64,000 nucleotides of DNA from Saccharibacillus soli (GCA_002189105.1 NIOB01000005.1:124001-188000), one strand, 5' to 3'. Counted from the stretch's first letter, positions 8,934 through 17,931 are shown. Notes: generated by a model not told the origin, from the letters alone. Translations and numbers: made by a program.

Positions 8934-8972
8934 TGTAAGCTATTTTTTACGGGTATGTGAGTTATGCTCACA
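8934..8972. promoter_or_regulatory. GlnR/TnrA-type operator boxes upstream of glnA
   Basis: TGTGAGTTATGCTCACA (8956-8972) matches TGTNA-N7-TNACA, the GlnR/TnrA consensus, exactly. A weaker copy with one extra spacer base, TGTAA...TTACG, lies at 8934-8951. They sit 22 nt apart, directly upstream of the -35 element, which is the tandem layout of known nitrogen-controlled glnA promoters. The protein that binds is inferred. Confidence 0.6.
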
Positions 8973-9002
8973 CTTTCACGCAATTTAAAGCAATTTGTCA
9001 AG

Positions 9003-9045
9003 AAAGCCCGACGTCCACCGCAAACAGCGGTAGGACGCGGGCTTT
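9003..9045 (-). terminator. Terminator of the DAHP synthase gene
   Basis: Reverse strand AAAGCCCGCGTCC ... GGACGTCGGGCTTTCTTG, an interrupted 12-bp stem with a 16-nt loop that itself pairs (ACCGCTG/CGGT), located between aroF and glnA. Confidence 0.65.
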
Positions 9046-9101
9046 TTCATCGATAAAGACAGCAAGGCAGGTCAGCTTTTTTGTTAACGAATGTTCAAAA
9101 A

Positions 9102-10166
9102 TTAGACGATCGCCCAATTTTTAAACGCATCGGCTTCCGCTTTGGTAGTTGAGAAGCTTTTGCCCACAATCGGGGACAGCTGCTCCAGGTCACGCAGCAG
9201 GCCAGCGAACTGATCCGGGAACAGCGATTGGACGCCATCGCCTGTCATCGAGTTGTCCGGATCGGTGTGCATCTCGATAATCAGCCCATCCGCTCCGGCA
9301 GCAACCGAAGCTTTGGCCATAGGCTCAACCAGTTCGCGGCGGCCGGTTCCGTGGCTCGGGTCAGAGATGACCGGCAGATGGCTCAGGCTCTGGAGTGCGG
9401 GAATGGCTGCCAGATCGAGCGTGTTGCGGGTGTACGACTCGAACGTACGGATGCCGCGTTCGCACAGCATGACGTCCGGATTGCCGCCAGCCAGAATGTA
9501 TTCCGCCGCGTTCAGCAGCTCATCATAAGTGGCGCTGAATCCGCGCTTGAGCAGCACCGGGCGACCGCAGCTGCCGAGCTTGCGCAGCAGATCGAAGTTC
9601 TGCATGTTGCGAGTGCCGATCTGAAGAATGTCCGCGTATTCCGCACAAATGTCTACATACTCTGGTGTCATGACTTCCGTGATCGTCAGCAGTCCATGTT
9701 TTTTGCCCGCTTCCGCCATCATGATGAGGCCTTCCACGCCTACGCCCTGGAAACTGTACGGACCTGTGCGTGGTTTGAAGGCGCCACCGCGCAGCACTTG
9801 ACCACCAGCTGCTTTGACCAGGCGAGCGATCTCATCGATCTGCTCCGGCGATTCAACGGCGCAAGGTCCACCCATCACGACCAGCTCACCACCGCCGATC
9901 TTGACGTCGCCAATCTGAATAACTGTATTTTCCGGATGGAAGTCACGGCTTGCCAATTTGTAGGACTTGGAGATCTTGACGACTTCCTCCACGCCCTTCA
10001 TCTGACGCAGATGTTCGGCCAGTCTTGGCTCTGCCTTGCCGATCAGCCCGACTACTGTACGATCCGCGCCTCTCGATAAATGAACCGTCAACCCCTCTTT
10101 TTCAATGACACGAATGACTTCCTGAAGCTGCTCCTCCGGAGCCTGGTTCGATAAGATAGCGATCAT
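9102..10166 (-). CDS. aroF: 3-deoxy-7-phosphoheptulonate synthase with N-terminal ferredoxin-like regulatory domain
   Basis: 354 residues. Residues 1-75 form the ferredoxin-like domain found in class I-beta enzymes such as that of Thermotoga; residues 90-340 are the catalytic barrel with [56 protein letters not shown] and [10 protein letters not shown]. It condenses erythrose 4-phosphate with phosphoenolpyruvate, the first step to aromatic amino acids; the N-terminal domain usually binds Phe or Tyr or prephenate for feedback control. It is monocistronic with a 170-nt AT-rich leader. Confidence 0.95.
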   Translation of the reverse strand: MIAILSNQAPEEQLQEVIRVIEKEGLTVHLSRGADRTVVGLIGKAEPRLAEHLRQMKGVEEVVKISKSYKLASRDFHPENTVIQIGDVKIGGGELVVMGGPCAVESPEQIDEIARLVKAAGGQVLRGGAFKPRTGPYSFQGVGVEGLIMMAEAGKKHGLLTITEVMTPEYVDICAEYADILQIGTRNMQNFDLLRKLGSCGRPVLLKRGFSATYDELLNAAEYILAGGNPDVMLCERGIRTFESYTRNTLDLAAIPALQSLSHLPVISDPSHGTGRRELVEPMAKASVAAGADGLIIEMHTDPDNSMTGDGVQSLFPDQFAGLLRDLEQLSPIVGKSFSTTKAEADAFKNWAIV

Positions 10167-10357
10167 GGTTGTCTCTTCCTCTCGTTATGGGAATGGGAAC
10201 GCAGTTCCCGTTTGTCTACTGGGGATGGATGCTTGCAATTTGCTCTTGCCTGTTTTTTGCTCATTCTTGATTTTGTTTTTACTTTCGTTCTTACGCTCAT
10301 CTTTTATCATTCGCGCTTAGACGCTTTTAAGCTTTTATGCTTTTATCCGTTGAAGTA

Positions 10358-10386
10358 ATACTAACAAAGAAAAGGTTCCTCGTCAA
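10358..10386 (-). promoter_or_regulatory. Promoter of the DAHP synthase gene
   Basis: Reverse strand TTGACG (10381-10386), 17-nt spacer, TAGTAT (10358-10363). The roughly 180-nt leader that follows is AT-rich with repeated TAAAAGC; no riboswitch or attenuator was recognised. Confidence 0.5.
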
Positions 10387-10462
10387 CCCGAAGAACCCAA
10401 GAATCCGATTTCTCACTTACATTCCTTACCCAACTGCGAGGCTCACGGTACCTACCCTTCGA

Positions 10463-11431
10463 TCAGACTTTCCTTCTTGCCCTGTGCTGCATCCCATATA
10501 AACCACCAATAGCCGCAAACAGTACACCCGTTAACGGAAACACCACCCAGTTCACGTCCCAACGTTGGTACAGGAATCCGCTGATGAAAAAGACGGCAAA
10601 CGCCAGCGGCCAGGCGATCGCAGCGATTCGAGCAATCACCCGATTAGCCTCTTTTTTCTCAGGGGTGTATTCTCCAAGCTGAAGCAAGCGCTGATAGCCC
10701 GCCTGAATCCCACCGGAATATACGAAGAGGAAGACAGCACCGCCAAGCAGCACGAGCATGATAGAGGCTCCATAAGGAGTCTTGGCTTCACCCTGCATGC
10801 CTGCAATCAACAACGCCACAGGCGACAGCGTTCCCAGACAGGCGGCGATCACCATGGAGCGTGAACGAAGAGGCGCGAATCCTTCCATCTGTCTGCGCAC
10901 ATAAGTTTCCGTCCCCGGTGCCAGCACAAATTCCTCATTCAGCATATCGTAATTTCCCTTGGCGTTCCGTCCAGCAATAAATAAGCCCAGCGCCGGAACT
11001 ACGAATAACAGCAGAATGATGACGGCAAACAGGTAAGCCTGGCCGTCCGACCAATGAGCGAACCCGCCATCGTCGTTTAGTCCCGCTATGAAAAGGGTCG
11101 CAGCTACACCGATGAGGATGCACAGCCAGCCGATGGCCTGAAAGCGTGAAGCGCGACGAACGGCTTGCTCATAATCTCGCACTGTTTCTTCCGACACGGT
11201 GAGATCGGCCTCCCCGGCAGGTTGAATCCCCATTTCGTCCATCAGTTCATCAATGCTGCCAAACTCCGAGATCACGATGCCAATCGCTTCATGCTCCGAC
11301 CTGCCGCTTTGCTTCAATTCTTCATACTTCTCTTCCATGGTGCCAAGCATCTCGCGTTTAAGCTCAGTCACCTGAGTCGTACGCGGCCAGGCGGCAAACA
11401 AACTGTCCAGATAAGCGCTCAGTACGTCCAT
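10463..11431 (-). CDS. HAAS/DUF1700-like domain membrane protein
   Basis: 322 residues. Residues 1-70 form the helical HAAS-type (permease prefix) domain, including ELKREMLGTMEEKYEELKQ and IGIVISEFGSIDELM, known to accompany PadR regulators. Six hydrophobic segments follow (roughly 97-116, 128-150, 192-212, 220-242, 262-285, 293-313). It is the second gene of an operon, 4 nt after padR. Such pairs often sense envelope state, with the HAAS protein linked to the regulator; the exact function is unknown. Confidence 0.75.
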   Translation of the reverse strand: MDVLSAYLDSLFAAWPRTTQVTELKREMLGTMEEKYEELKQSGRSEHEAIGIVISEFGSIDELMDEMGIQPAGEADLTVSEETVRDYEQAVRRASRFQAIGWLCILIGVAATLFIAGLNDDGGFAHWSDGQAYLFAVIILLLFVVPALGLFIAGRNAKGNYDMLNEEFVLAPGTETYVRRQMEGFAPLRSRSMVIAACLGTLSPVALLIAGMQGEAKTPYGASIMLVLLGGAVFLFVYSGGIQAGYQRLLQLGEYTPEKKEANRVIARIAAIAWPLAFAVFFISGFLYQRWDVNWVVFPLTGVLFAAIGGLYGMQHRARRKV

Positions 11432-11435
11432 CGTC

Positions 11436-11762
11436 TTACATCTCCCTTACGAATTTGTCGATGACTTCCTGCGTAACCTGCCATTCGCTGCATTTTTCCT
11501 GGTAATAAGCCCGCCCGCTGTCCGTAATTCGATAATAGGTACGTCTTTTCCCCGTCTCGCCGTCTTTGTGCAAGGAAGAGATATAGCCGTTTTTCTCCAG
11601 ACGTGTAAAAGCGGAATACAGCGTCGTTTCTTTCATCACGTATTTTTCTTCCGACAATTTGCGAATGTTCTTGGAGATTTCATATCCGTACGATTCTCCA
11701 TCAAGCAGCATATAGAGAATCATCGTATCGTTATAGCCTCGAATGACGTCGCTGCTTATCAA
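11436..11762 (-). CDS. PadR-family transcriptional regulator
   Basis: 108 residues. The start is taken as the TTG at 11762, six nt after AGGAGGG, giving an N-terminus beginning ISSDVIRGYNDTMIL as in related PadR proteins; a GTG at 11765 is only 3 nt from that site. The winged helix includes SYGYEISKNIRKL and TTLYSAFTRLEKNGYI. PadR proteins repress their own operon, often until an envelope or drug signal arrives. An 11-bp inverted repeat upstream is a good operator candidate. Confidence 0.9.
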   Translation of the reverse strand: MISSDVIRGYNDTMILYMLLDGESYGYEISKNIRKLSEEKYVMKETTLYSAFTRLEKNGYISSLHKDGETGKRRTYYRITDSGRAYYQEKCSEWQVTQEVIDKFVREM

Positions 11763-11804
11763 CACTCGCCCTCCTCTCGTTTTACTTCGTTTATCTTACT
11801 TCAT

Positions 11805-11851
11805 CTGTCGTAGTATGATGTACGTTCAATTTATCACATTTACTACGACAG
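11805..11851. promoter_or_regulatory. 11-bp inverted repeat upstream of padR, likely operator
   Basis: CTGTCGTAGTA (11805-11815) and TACTACGACAG (11841-11851) are exact inverse complements separated by 25 bp, about 45 nt before the padR start. The spacing suggests two half-sites on the same helix face. Autoregulation by PadR is inferred. Confidence 0.55.
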
Positions 11852-11867
11852 GTAAAGTAATTTCGCA

Positions 11868-11910
11868 CAAAAAACCGGAACGTCTCCCTTGGTCGGAAGA
11901 CGCCCCGGCT
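11868..11910 (-). terminator. Terminator of aldA
   Basis: Reverse strand CCGGGGCGTC, 14-nt loop, GACGTTCCGG, then T6; the arms pair fully if two G-U pairs are allowed. Confidence 0.7.
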
Positions 11911-11985
11911 TGTCTGGTCTCGGCTGCGATCAGCCAAGAGATCGGTCTCATGGAATTCGTTGCTGCACCTGCTTATTGAACCCGA

Positions 11986-13431
11986 TTATTGGATTTCCTT
12001 ATCGTACTGCAAGTAGACCACTTGGGTCTGCAAGTATTCATTCAGGCCATGCTTGCCGTCTGCGCCGCCAATACCGGATTTGCGCCAGCCCGCATGGAAG
12101 CCCTGCATCGCCTCGAAGTTCTCGCGGTTGATATACGTCTCGCCGTACTTCAGACGCTTAATCACTTTCATCGCCACATTGAGGTTCTGCGTGTACAGCG
12201 AGGAAGTCAGACCGAATTCACTGTCGTTCGCAAGCTCGATCGCTTCATCCAGCGTCTTGAACGAGACAATCGGAATGACAGGACCGAAGATCTCTTCCTG
12301 AATGATCTCCATATCGTTGCGTGCGTCGCCAATGACCGTTGGCTCATAGAAGCTGCCTGTCCCTTCCACCTTGTTACCGCCCAGCAGTACCTTCGCACCC
12401 TGTTCAACCGCACGATCCACCTTGGCCTGAACAGAAGCCTGGGCGTCCTTGTTGATTAACGGTCCCATTTGGATACCTTCATCCGTAAGCGGGTTGCCAT
12501 ATTTGACAGCCTTCATCGCTTCGACCAGACGATTTGTGAATTCTTCCTTGATCTCTTCATGCACATAGACACGTTCCGCGCAGTTGCACACCTGTCCGGT
12601 GTTGATGACGCGTGAGTCTACTACGGCTTTGACAGCCAGATCCAGATCGGCATCCTTATGTACGATTGCCGGGGCTTTACCGCCCAATTCCAGGCTGACT
12701 TTGACAATATTCTCGGCTGCGGCTTCCATAACTTTCTGCCCCGCCGGTACACTGCCCGTCAAGCTGACCATGCCCACTTTGGGATTGCTCGCCAGTTCGT
12801 TGCCAACTTCGCCGCCGCGCCCCGTAACGAGATTGAATACGCCCTGCGGCAGTCCGACCTTATCGACGATCTTCGTAAAGGCAATGGCATTGTTCGGCGA
12901 TTCCACACTTGGCTTCACCACAATCGTGTTGCCTGTAATGAGTGCTGGCGCCATCTTACGGGCAATCAGGAAGAACGGGAAGTTCCACGGCAGGATGCCG
13001 GTTGTCACACCAATGGCTCTCTTGAATACAAAAATATTCTCATTGCCGCGGTCGCTCTGGACAATCTCGCCTTCGTAGCGACGTGCCCATTCCGCCATGT
13101 AATCCATATAGTCCGCTGTGAAGTTGACTTCGACAGTCGATAGTTCCAGCGTCTTGCCCACTTCTTCGGAGATGAGGCGAGCGATCTCTTCCGATTGTTC
13201 GCGGATTCCGTCTGCAATGCGATGCAGATAGACACCGCGCTCCACAGCTGGCGTTTCTTCCCAGGCGCTCTGCGCCGCTTCTGCCGCATCAATGGCTCGA
13301 ATGACATCTCCACGTGTTGCTTTGGGCACCTGCGAGACCACTTCGTCCGTCGCCGGGTTGGTCACGTCCATCCATTCTCCGTTTTCCGCATCGGTAAATT
13401 GCCCGTTAATGTACATCTGATGTTTTTGCAC
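11986..13431 (-). CDS. aldA: Aldehyde dehydrogenase, AldA (lactaldehyde dehydrogenase) type
   Basis: 481 residues from a GTG at 13431 preceded by GAGGAGG. NAD-dependent aldehyde dehydrogenase family: GVTTGILPWNFPFFL, the catalytic Glu in VSLELGGKAPAIV and the catalytic Cys in NTGQVCNCAERVYV. The GQVCNCAERVYV form matches E. coli AldA, which oxidises L-lactaldehyde to L-lactate. It is divergent from lutABC, whose products oxidise lactate to pyruvate, so the two transcripts would carry lactaldehyde from fucose or rhamnose breakdown to pyruvate. A cre-like site overlaps its promoter. Glycolaldehyde is an alternative substrate. Confidence 0.88.
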   Translation of the reverse strand: MQKHQMYINGQFTDAENGEWMDVTNPATDEVVSQVPKATRGDVIRAIDAAEAAQSAWEETPAVERGVYLHRIADGIREQSEEIARLISEEVGKTLELSTVEVNFTADYMDYMAEWARRYEGEIVQSDRGNENIFVFKRAIGVTTGILPWNFPFFLIARKMAPALITGNTIVVKPSVESPNNAIAFTKIVDKVGLPQGVFNLVTGRGGEVGNELASNPKVGMVSLTGSVPAGQKVMEAAAENIVKVSLELGGKAPAIVHKDADLDLAVKAVVDSRVINTGQVCNCAERVYVHEEIKEEFTNRLVEAMKAVKYGNPLTDEGIQMGPLINKDAQASVQAKVDRAVEQGAKVLLGGNKVEGTGSFYEPTVIGDARNDMEIIQEEIFGPVIPIVSFKTLDEAIELANDSEFGLTSSLYTQNLNVAMKVIKRLKYGETYINRENFEAMQGFHAGWRKSGIGGADGKHGLNEYLQTQVVYLQYDKEIQ

Positions 13432-13480
13432 CGATCCTGCCTCCTCAGAAATGGGTTAAAAAGGATTTACTTTCTCGTTC

Positions 13481-13510
13481 ATTGTAAACGTTATCAATTT
13501 TTATTGTCAA
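13481..13510 (-). promoter_or_regulatory. Promoter of aldA
   Basis: Reverse strand TTGACA (13505-13510), 18-nt spacer, TACAAT (13481-13486), about 50 nt before the GTG start. Confidence 0.6.
13483..13496. promoter_or_regulatory. cre site (CcpA operator) over the aldA promoter
   Basis: TGTAAACGTTATCA fits TGWAANCGNTNWCA at every position. It overlaps the -10 and spacer of the aldA promoter and lies about 65 bp upstream of the lutA -35, so glucose repression of aldA is expected; an effect on lutABC is less certain. Confidence 0.7.
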
Positions 13511-13558
13511 CATTTTTGGCTTTTAAATTGTGGTTTTGTGATGTTTTTTATTTTATTT

Positions 13559-13588
13559 TTGTCTTATTGTGGTTTTCAAGCGTATAAT
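13559..13588 (+). promoter_or_regulatory. Promoter of lutABC
   Basis: TTGTCT (13559-13564), 18-nt spacer, perfect TATAAT (13583-13588), 37 nt before lutA. Confidence 0.55.
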
Positions 13589-13625
13589 CGGGGAGTAGAA
13601 TAAAGGTAAAACGGAGGGATCGCCA

Positions 13626-14372
13626 ATGAAAGTCAGTATTTTTTCCACCTGTCTGGTTGACCTCATGTTCCCTGGCGTTGGCCGGGCAATGGTTGAAGTT
13701 CTCGAACGGCTGGGCTGTGACACGGATCTGCCCGCTTCCCAGGTCTGCTGTGGACAACCCACTTACAACAGCGGCTATCTGGAGGAATCCAAACAGGCGA
13801 TGAAGAATATGATGCTTGCTTTTGAACATTCGGACTATGTGGTCGGGCCTTCAGGCTCCTGCGTCGCCATGTTCCATGAATATCCGCATATTTTTAAAGG
13901 AGACCCGCAGTGGGAAATGAAAGCGATTGCTTTGAAGGAAAAATCGTATGAGTTTACGCAGTTTATTGTACGTGTACTGGGGATTACGGATGTGGGAGCA
14001 CAGCTCGAAGGCAGTGCCACTTATCATCGCTCCTGCCATATGACCCGTCTGCTGGGTGAAGCGGAGACCCCATTTCTGCTGCTGGAAAAAGTGGACGGGC
14101 TTCAGCTTGAGCCGCTCAAGAACAGCGACAACTGCTGCGGCTTCGGGGGAACGTTCTCCGTCAAAATGCCAAGAATCTCCGAACAGATGGTTGATGAAAA
14201 AAGTTCCTGCGTCGCGGAGACGGGCGCAGAATATCTGATTAGTGCCGATATGGGCTGCCTGATGAACATAGGCGGACGAATGTCGCGCACCGGAAAAGAA
14301 ATCAAGGTCATGCACATTGCGGAAGTCTTGAACAGCCGACCTGCAGCCGTCAAAGGAGGAATCTTGGCATGA
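13626..14372 (+). CDS. lutA: L-lactate oxidation complex Fe-S oxidoreductase subunit LutA
   Basis: 248 residues, normal length. Two cysteine-rich CCG-type domains: [14 protein letters not shown] near residue 40 and [15 protein letters not shown] near 165, with further cysteines in SGSC and YHRSCH. These bind an iron-sulfur or heterodisulfide-type centre. ACGGAGGG precedes the ATG. It overlaps lutB by ATGA. With LutB and LutC it oxidises L-lactate to pyruvate at the membrane. Confidence 0.95.
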   Translation: MKVSIFSTCLVDLMFPGVGRAMVEVLERLGCDTDLPASQVCCGQPTYNSGYLEESKQAMKNMMLAFEHSDYVVGPSGSCVAMFHEYPHIFKGDPQWEMKAIALKEKSYEFTQFIVRVLGITDVGAQLEGSATYHRSCHMTRLLGEAETPFLLLEKVDGLQLEPLKNSDNCCGFGGTFSVKMPRISEQMVDEKSSCVAETGAEYLISADMGCLMNIGGRMSRTGKEIKVMHIAEVLNSRPAAVKGGILA

Positions 14373-16129
14373 GCTTAAAAACGGACAATCGTGAATTTGG
14401 CGTCCGCACGGAAGATGGCATCGGCGATGCCTTCATGCGCGGGGCTGTTGGCTCTGCCCAGGACAGCCTCAAGACGCGGCGACTGACAGCCGCCACTACA
14501 TTGGGCGATTGGGAACGCTGGCGTGAGCTGGGTCAGCAGATTCGGCAGCATACATTGGAGAACCTGGATTTTTATCTGGGGCAAATGGCAGATAACGTAG
14601 AGCGGCGGGGAGGACATGTCTTTTTTGCCCGAACCAAAGAAGAAGCCAGCCAGTATATTCGTCAGGTCGTCGAGCGCAAGAACGCACGCAAAATCGTCAA
14701 ATCCAAATCCATGGTCACGGAAGAAATTGAGATGAACCATGTGCTGGCGCAGATTGGCTGCGAGATTATCGAGACGGATCTCGGGGAATATATCCTTCAG
14801 GAAGATGATTGGGACCCACCCTCTCATATCGTTGCCCCTGCTCTCCATAAGAATCGGAATCAGATCAAGGACGTCTTTGCGAAAAAGCTGCGCTACGAAG
14901 GAGACGAGACGCCGGAGCATCTGGCCCGTTTCGCCCGCAAAGTGCTGCGCGAGAAGTTTCTGGAGGCCGAAGTTGGCATCACGGGCTGCAACTTTGCCGT
15001 TGCCAATCTGGGCGCGATCAATCTGGTGACCAACGAAGGCAACGGCGATTTGGTCGCCGCCCTGCCCAAGACGCAGATTGCCGTCATGGGCATGGAACGG
15101 ATCGTACCGACGCTGGAAGAGATGGAAGTGCTGGACAATCTGCTCTGCCGCAGCGCCGTGGGTCAGAAGCTGACCAGCTATATCACGGTGATGGGTCCGC
15201 GCCAAGCCGGGGAAGTCGATGGCCCCGAGGAATTCCATCTGGTGATTGTCGATAACGGACGTTCGGATATTCTGGCGGGCGAATTCCGCGAAGCCCTGCA
15301 ATGTATCCGCTGCGGCGCCTGTCTGAATGTATGCCCGGTATATCGGCATATCGGCGGTCATGCGTATGGCTCCATCTATCCGGGGCCGATTGGCGCAGTC
15401 ATTACGCCGCTGCTGGGCGGCTACGACGATTACAAAGAGCTGCCGTACGCTTCCAGCCTGTGCGGAGCCTGCACTGATGTCTGTCCGGTCAAGATCCCGC
15501 TGCATGAGCAGCTTATCCTGCATCGACAGAATATTGTCTCTCAGGGGCGGACGGGCGCTGCCGACCGTATCCAGATGAAAGCAGCCGGGAAATTCCTGTC
15601 TTCTCCCGGCCTGTTCGGCAGTACGCTGCGCTTGGCCTATTCCATGACCAAGCTGATGAGCAAGCACGGCCGCATTGTTCGCGGCCCCGGCCCCATCGAA
15701 GGCTGGATCGGCATCCGTGATATGCCGCAGCCGGTGAAGAAGCGCGATGGCTTCCGCGCCTGGTACACCCAGCGTGAGCAGCCAACCTCGCATTCGGCTG
15801 GAACTCAGGTGCCAGGCAGTAGCGGTGAGGCAGGTGCCATGACCTCGATCGATCACCTGGATCAGGATGGCGCTGTGCGGCAGACTGATCCTCGTGTGTA
15901 CGATTCGTATCCTTCTGGAACTCGGACGCCAGGAAGTCTGGGTCAAGCGGGCGCTGCGGCCTCTAAAGATCGTTTGGGTCAGCCTGGCGCGGTGCAGCCG
16001 TCTGATCCAGGCATGCCCACTTCGCAGCCGACAGATCCACACGTGTCCGCTTCGCGGCCAAGTCCGGGCCGCGATGTCTCGGTCGAAGAAGCCTCATCCC
16101 GAATCGGCAAAGGAGGAGACAACGCATGA
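14369..16129 (+). CDS. lutB: L-lactate oxidation iron-sulfur protein LutB with extended C-terminus
   Basis: 586 residues, about 110 more than B. subtilis LutB. An N-terminal LUD domain (to about 300) is followed by two 4Fe-4S motifs, [14 protein letters not shown] and [13 protein letters not shown]. The normal end comes near residue 470 ([11 protein letters not shown]); after it lies a Pro/Gly/Ser/Asp-rich tail with two degenerate 39-residue repeats ([15 protein letters not shown] / [15 protein letters not shown]). The reading frame is open and overlaps lutC by ATGA, so the tail is not a frameshift artefact. Its function is unknown; a flexible linker is likely. Confidence 0.93.
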   Translation: MSLKTDNREFGVRTEDGIGDAFMRGAVGSAQDSLKTRRLTAATTLGDWERWRELGQQIRQHTLENLDFYLGQMADNVERRGGHVFFARTKEEASQYIRQVVERKNARKIVKSKSMVTEEIEMNHVLAQIGCEIIETDLGEYILQEDDWDPPSHIVAPALHKNRNQIKDVFAKKLRYEGDETPEHLARFARKVLREKFLEAEVGITGCNFAVANLGAINLVTNEGNGDLVAALPKTQIAVMGMERIVPTLEEMEVLDNLLCRSAVGQKLTSYITVMGPRQAGEVDGPEEFHLVIVDNGRSDILAGEFREALQCIRCGACLNVCPVYRHIGGHAYGSIYPGPIGAVITPLLGGYDDYKELPYASSLCGACTDVCPVKIPLHEQLILHRQNIVSQGRTGAADRIQMKAAGKFLSSPGLFGSTLRLAYSMTKLMSKHGRIVRGPGPIEGWIGIRDMPQPVKKRDGFRAWYTQREQPTSHSAGTQVPGSSGEAGAMTSIDHLDQDGAVRQTDPRVYDSYPSGTRTPGSLGQAGAAASKDRLGQPGAVQPSDPGMPTSQPTDPHVSASRPSPGRDVSVEEASSRIGKGGDNA

Positions 16130-16848
16130 CGACCGCTTTTTCCCACTCTGATCCATCCGGGTCGAACGCTCAGGATCGTTCCAACCGTGAGACTTTCCTG
16201 AATCATATCGCCAGCAGCCTGGGGCGTCCCCGTAAGATGGACGGCGTCCAGCGTCCGGCCTGGAAGCATACCGTTCATCTCGATACGCTTGCCGACCGCA
16301 ACCAGGATGAGTTGATCGAGATTCTGAAGGAACAGTGCACCTTCATCCATACCCAGGTGATCGAATCGACACCCGAGCGCCTTCAGCGCACGCTTGACGA
16401 CCTGATCGCCAGCTTCGGCGGCGGTCCGGTCATGCGATCCGGCGATTCCCGGTTCGCCGAATATGGGTTATCCTTTCCCGGCGACTCCGTCTGGTCGCCG
16501 GAAGCCAGCCGCGAGGACAATGTTCGCCTCGCGGAAGCGGCCAACGTCGCGCTCGTCTTCGCCGACTACGCGCTGGCCGAGTCCGGCACGGTCGTGCTGG
16601 AGAGCCGGCCCGACCAGGGGCGGGCGCTGCACTTTCTTCCGGCGCATTATATCGCCGTGATCCAGCGGGACTCCATTGTCCCCCGCTCCACCCAGGCGAT
16701 GGCGGCATACCATCGCCGCCACGGAGCCGGCGAAGCGCTCGGCTCCTGCATCAACATGATCTCCGGCCCATCCAATTCGGCCGACATCGAGATGCAGCTT
16801 GTGGTCGGCGTGCACGGGCCGCTCCAAGCCACTTACGTCTTGATCTAG
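16126..16848 (+). CDS. lutC: L-lactate oxidation complex LUD-domain subunit LutC
   Basis: 240 residues. LUD-domain signatures [18 protein letters not shown] and the C-terminal [19 protein letters not shown] identify it. AAAGGAGG is just upstream inside lutB. It is the last gene of the lutABC operon; the three proteins are needed together for growth on L-lactate in B. subtilis. Confidence 0.94.
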   Translation: MTTAFSHSDPSGSNAQDRSNRETFLNHIASSLGRPRKMDGVQRPAWKHTVHLDTLADRNQDELIEILKEQCTFIHTQVIESTPERLQRTLDDLIASFGGGPVMRSGDSRFAEYGLSFPGDSVWSPEASREDNVRLAEAANVALVFADYALAESGTVVLESRPDQGRALHFLPAHYIAVIQRDSIVPRSTQAMAAYHRRHGAGEALGSCINMISGPSNSADIEMQLVVGVHGPLQATYVLI

Positions 16849-16888
16849 TTCTTTTTCAGCGATAGAGAAAAAGTATTGATGAAGAAAT

Positions 16889-16927
16889 AAAATAAAGAAA
16901 CAAAATGAAGAAACAAAATGAAGAGAC
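16889..16927 (+). repeat. Three tandem 13-nt repeats after lutC
   Basis: AAAATAAAGAAAC, AAAATGAAGAAAC and AAAATGAAGAGAC follow one another directly, 40 nt after the lutC stop. A-rich simple repeat, probably slippage-derived. Confidence 0.8.
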
Positions 16928-16950
16928 AAATCCCTCCGACCCAACACGCC

Positions 16951-16983
16951 AAAAAGCTGCCGAAGATAATTTCGGCAGCTTTG
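16951..16983 (+). terminator. Probable terminator of lutABC
   Basis: AAAGCTGCCGAA, 5-nt loop, TTTCGGCAGCTTT: a 13-bp stem, but the T tract is short. Confidence 0.6.
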
Positions 16984-16997
16984 ACATGTCGAGAAAG

Positions 16998-17382
16998 TCC
17001 GTTAGATCTAAAAGCGAGACGACAGAGAGGGAAAATCAGCGAAGGAACTGAAGCCTCTCGAAGAAAGGCAATCATTCATTCTGAAGCTTCCGTTCCCTTT
17101 CCCGGAAGGAACGGAGGCATCCCGAAGAATGCCCCTTCGGAAACCTATGTTATAGTCCGTCTTTGAAATCAGAAAACTCCGCCAAAAATTCAATCCTTTT
17201 CTTGGTTTCAACACACTATCTCCCCTAAAGCCTTTCAAATAAAGGCACTTCATGAGCCTACGCGGAACGAATCTCTCTCGGAGTCGTTTTTGCAAATCGT
17301 TCTCCGCCGATCCAGAGACCTCAGCCTCAGAGATTTTACCCGCTTCGAGCCGAATCAAGAGCTGGAGCTAAATTCTAACGGA
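16998..17382. repeat. Candidate mobile-repeat-like element bounded by TCCGTTAGA inverted repeats
   Basis: TCCGTTAGA (16998-17006) and its inverse complement TCTAACGGA (17374-17382) enclose 385 bp of non-coding DNA with internal hairpins. A further partial copy, TCCGTTAG, lies at 17782-17789. No target-site duplication was identified, so this may be a shared motif and not a true element. Confidence 0.3.
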
Positions 17383-17745
17383 TTAACATAACGCTTAGGC
17401 CGTATCTTCAAAATACAGAAGTGCATCTTTGCCGTCTTTTCGTCCCCTGCCGTGTCACTTTCCCTCGACGTGCCCCGGCACGCCTTCGGTAAAGTTCCTT
17501 GCATGAACCGAAAATTCAGCCCAATCTGCTTCCGTCTGAATTTGAAAACACGCCTTATAGGGAATATAGGCGGATTTTCAGCTAAAAAGCGAGGACCATC
17601 AGGCGGCTAAGTAATACACAAATTCATGGAATCTTAAAAGGGATTAAGATGACGTTCCAATCCCAATGAACATCCAGCCCGTTATTCTCAGCAGCTTTGG
17701 GCTTATATTTACTTGTCCATGACCAAGCAATCGGCTGGGCAGCCT

Positions 17746-17931
17746 AAATAAGCGCAATAATCCACTTATTTTGTTGTAATATCCGTTAGTTCCGAAAATA
17801 AGTCCATTTATCCGCTTATTTTGGCGAAAAGCCCGATTCTCGGAAGAATCGGGCCTTTTTAGAGGGATATTTGGACTTATTTGGCGCATAATCGCCTTTT
17901 CGCCAGAAATAAGCGCATATTTGGCGTTATT
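17746..17931. repeat. Cluster of AATAAG...CTTATT palindromic repeats
   Basis: Two clear units have inverted arms AAATAAG/CTTATTT (17746-17771) and AAAATAAG/CTTATTTT (17795-17822), 49 bp apart. Partial units follow at 17866-17887 (GGATATTTGGACTTATTTGGCGC) in half form and at 17908-17931 (AATAA...TTATT). A GC-rich hairpin sits in the middle. This resembles dispersed intergenic palindromes of Paenibacillaceae. Confidence 0.6.
17827..17860. terminator. Isolated strong terminator-like hairpin
   Basis: AAAAGCCCGATTCT-CGGA-AGAATCGGGCCTTTTT, an 11- to 14-bp stem with T tracts on both strands, nearly 1 kb after lutC and 240 bp after the ispH stop. No gene directly needs it. Confidence 0.65.

Noticed and set aside
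10167-10462. T-box or tryptophan-type attenuator before the DAHP synthase gene
   Set aside because: No AGGGTGG-type T-box and no terminator hairpin was found in the leader.
16918-17166. Small plus-strand frame after lutC
   Set aside because: It begins in the A-rich tandem repeats and passes through the lutC terminator.
17644-17889. Reverse-strand frame across the AATAAG palindromes
   Set aside because: Made of the palindromic repeats; no ribosome binding site.
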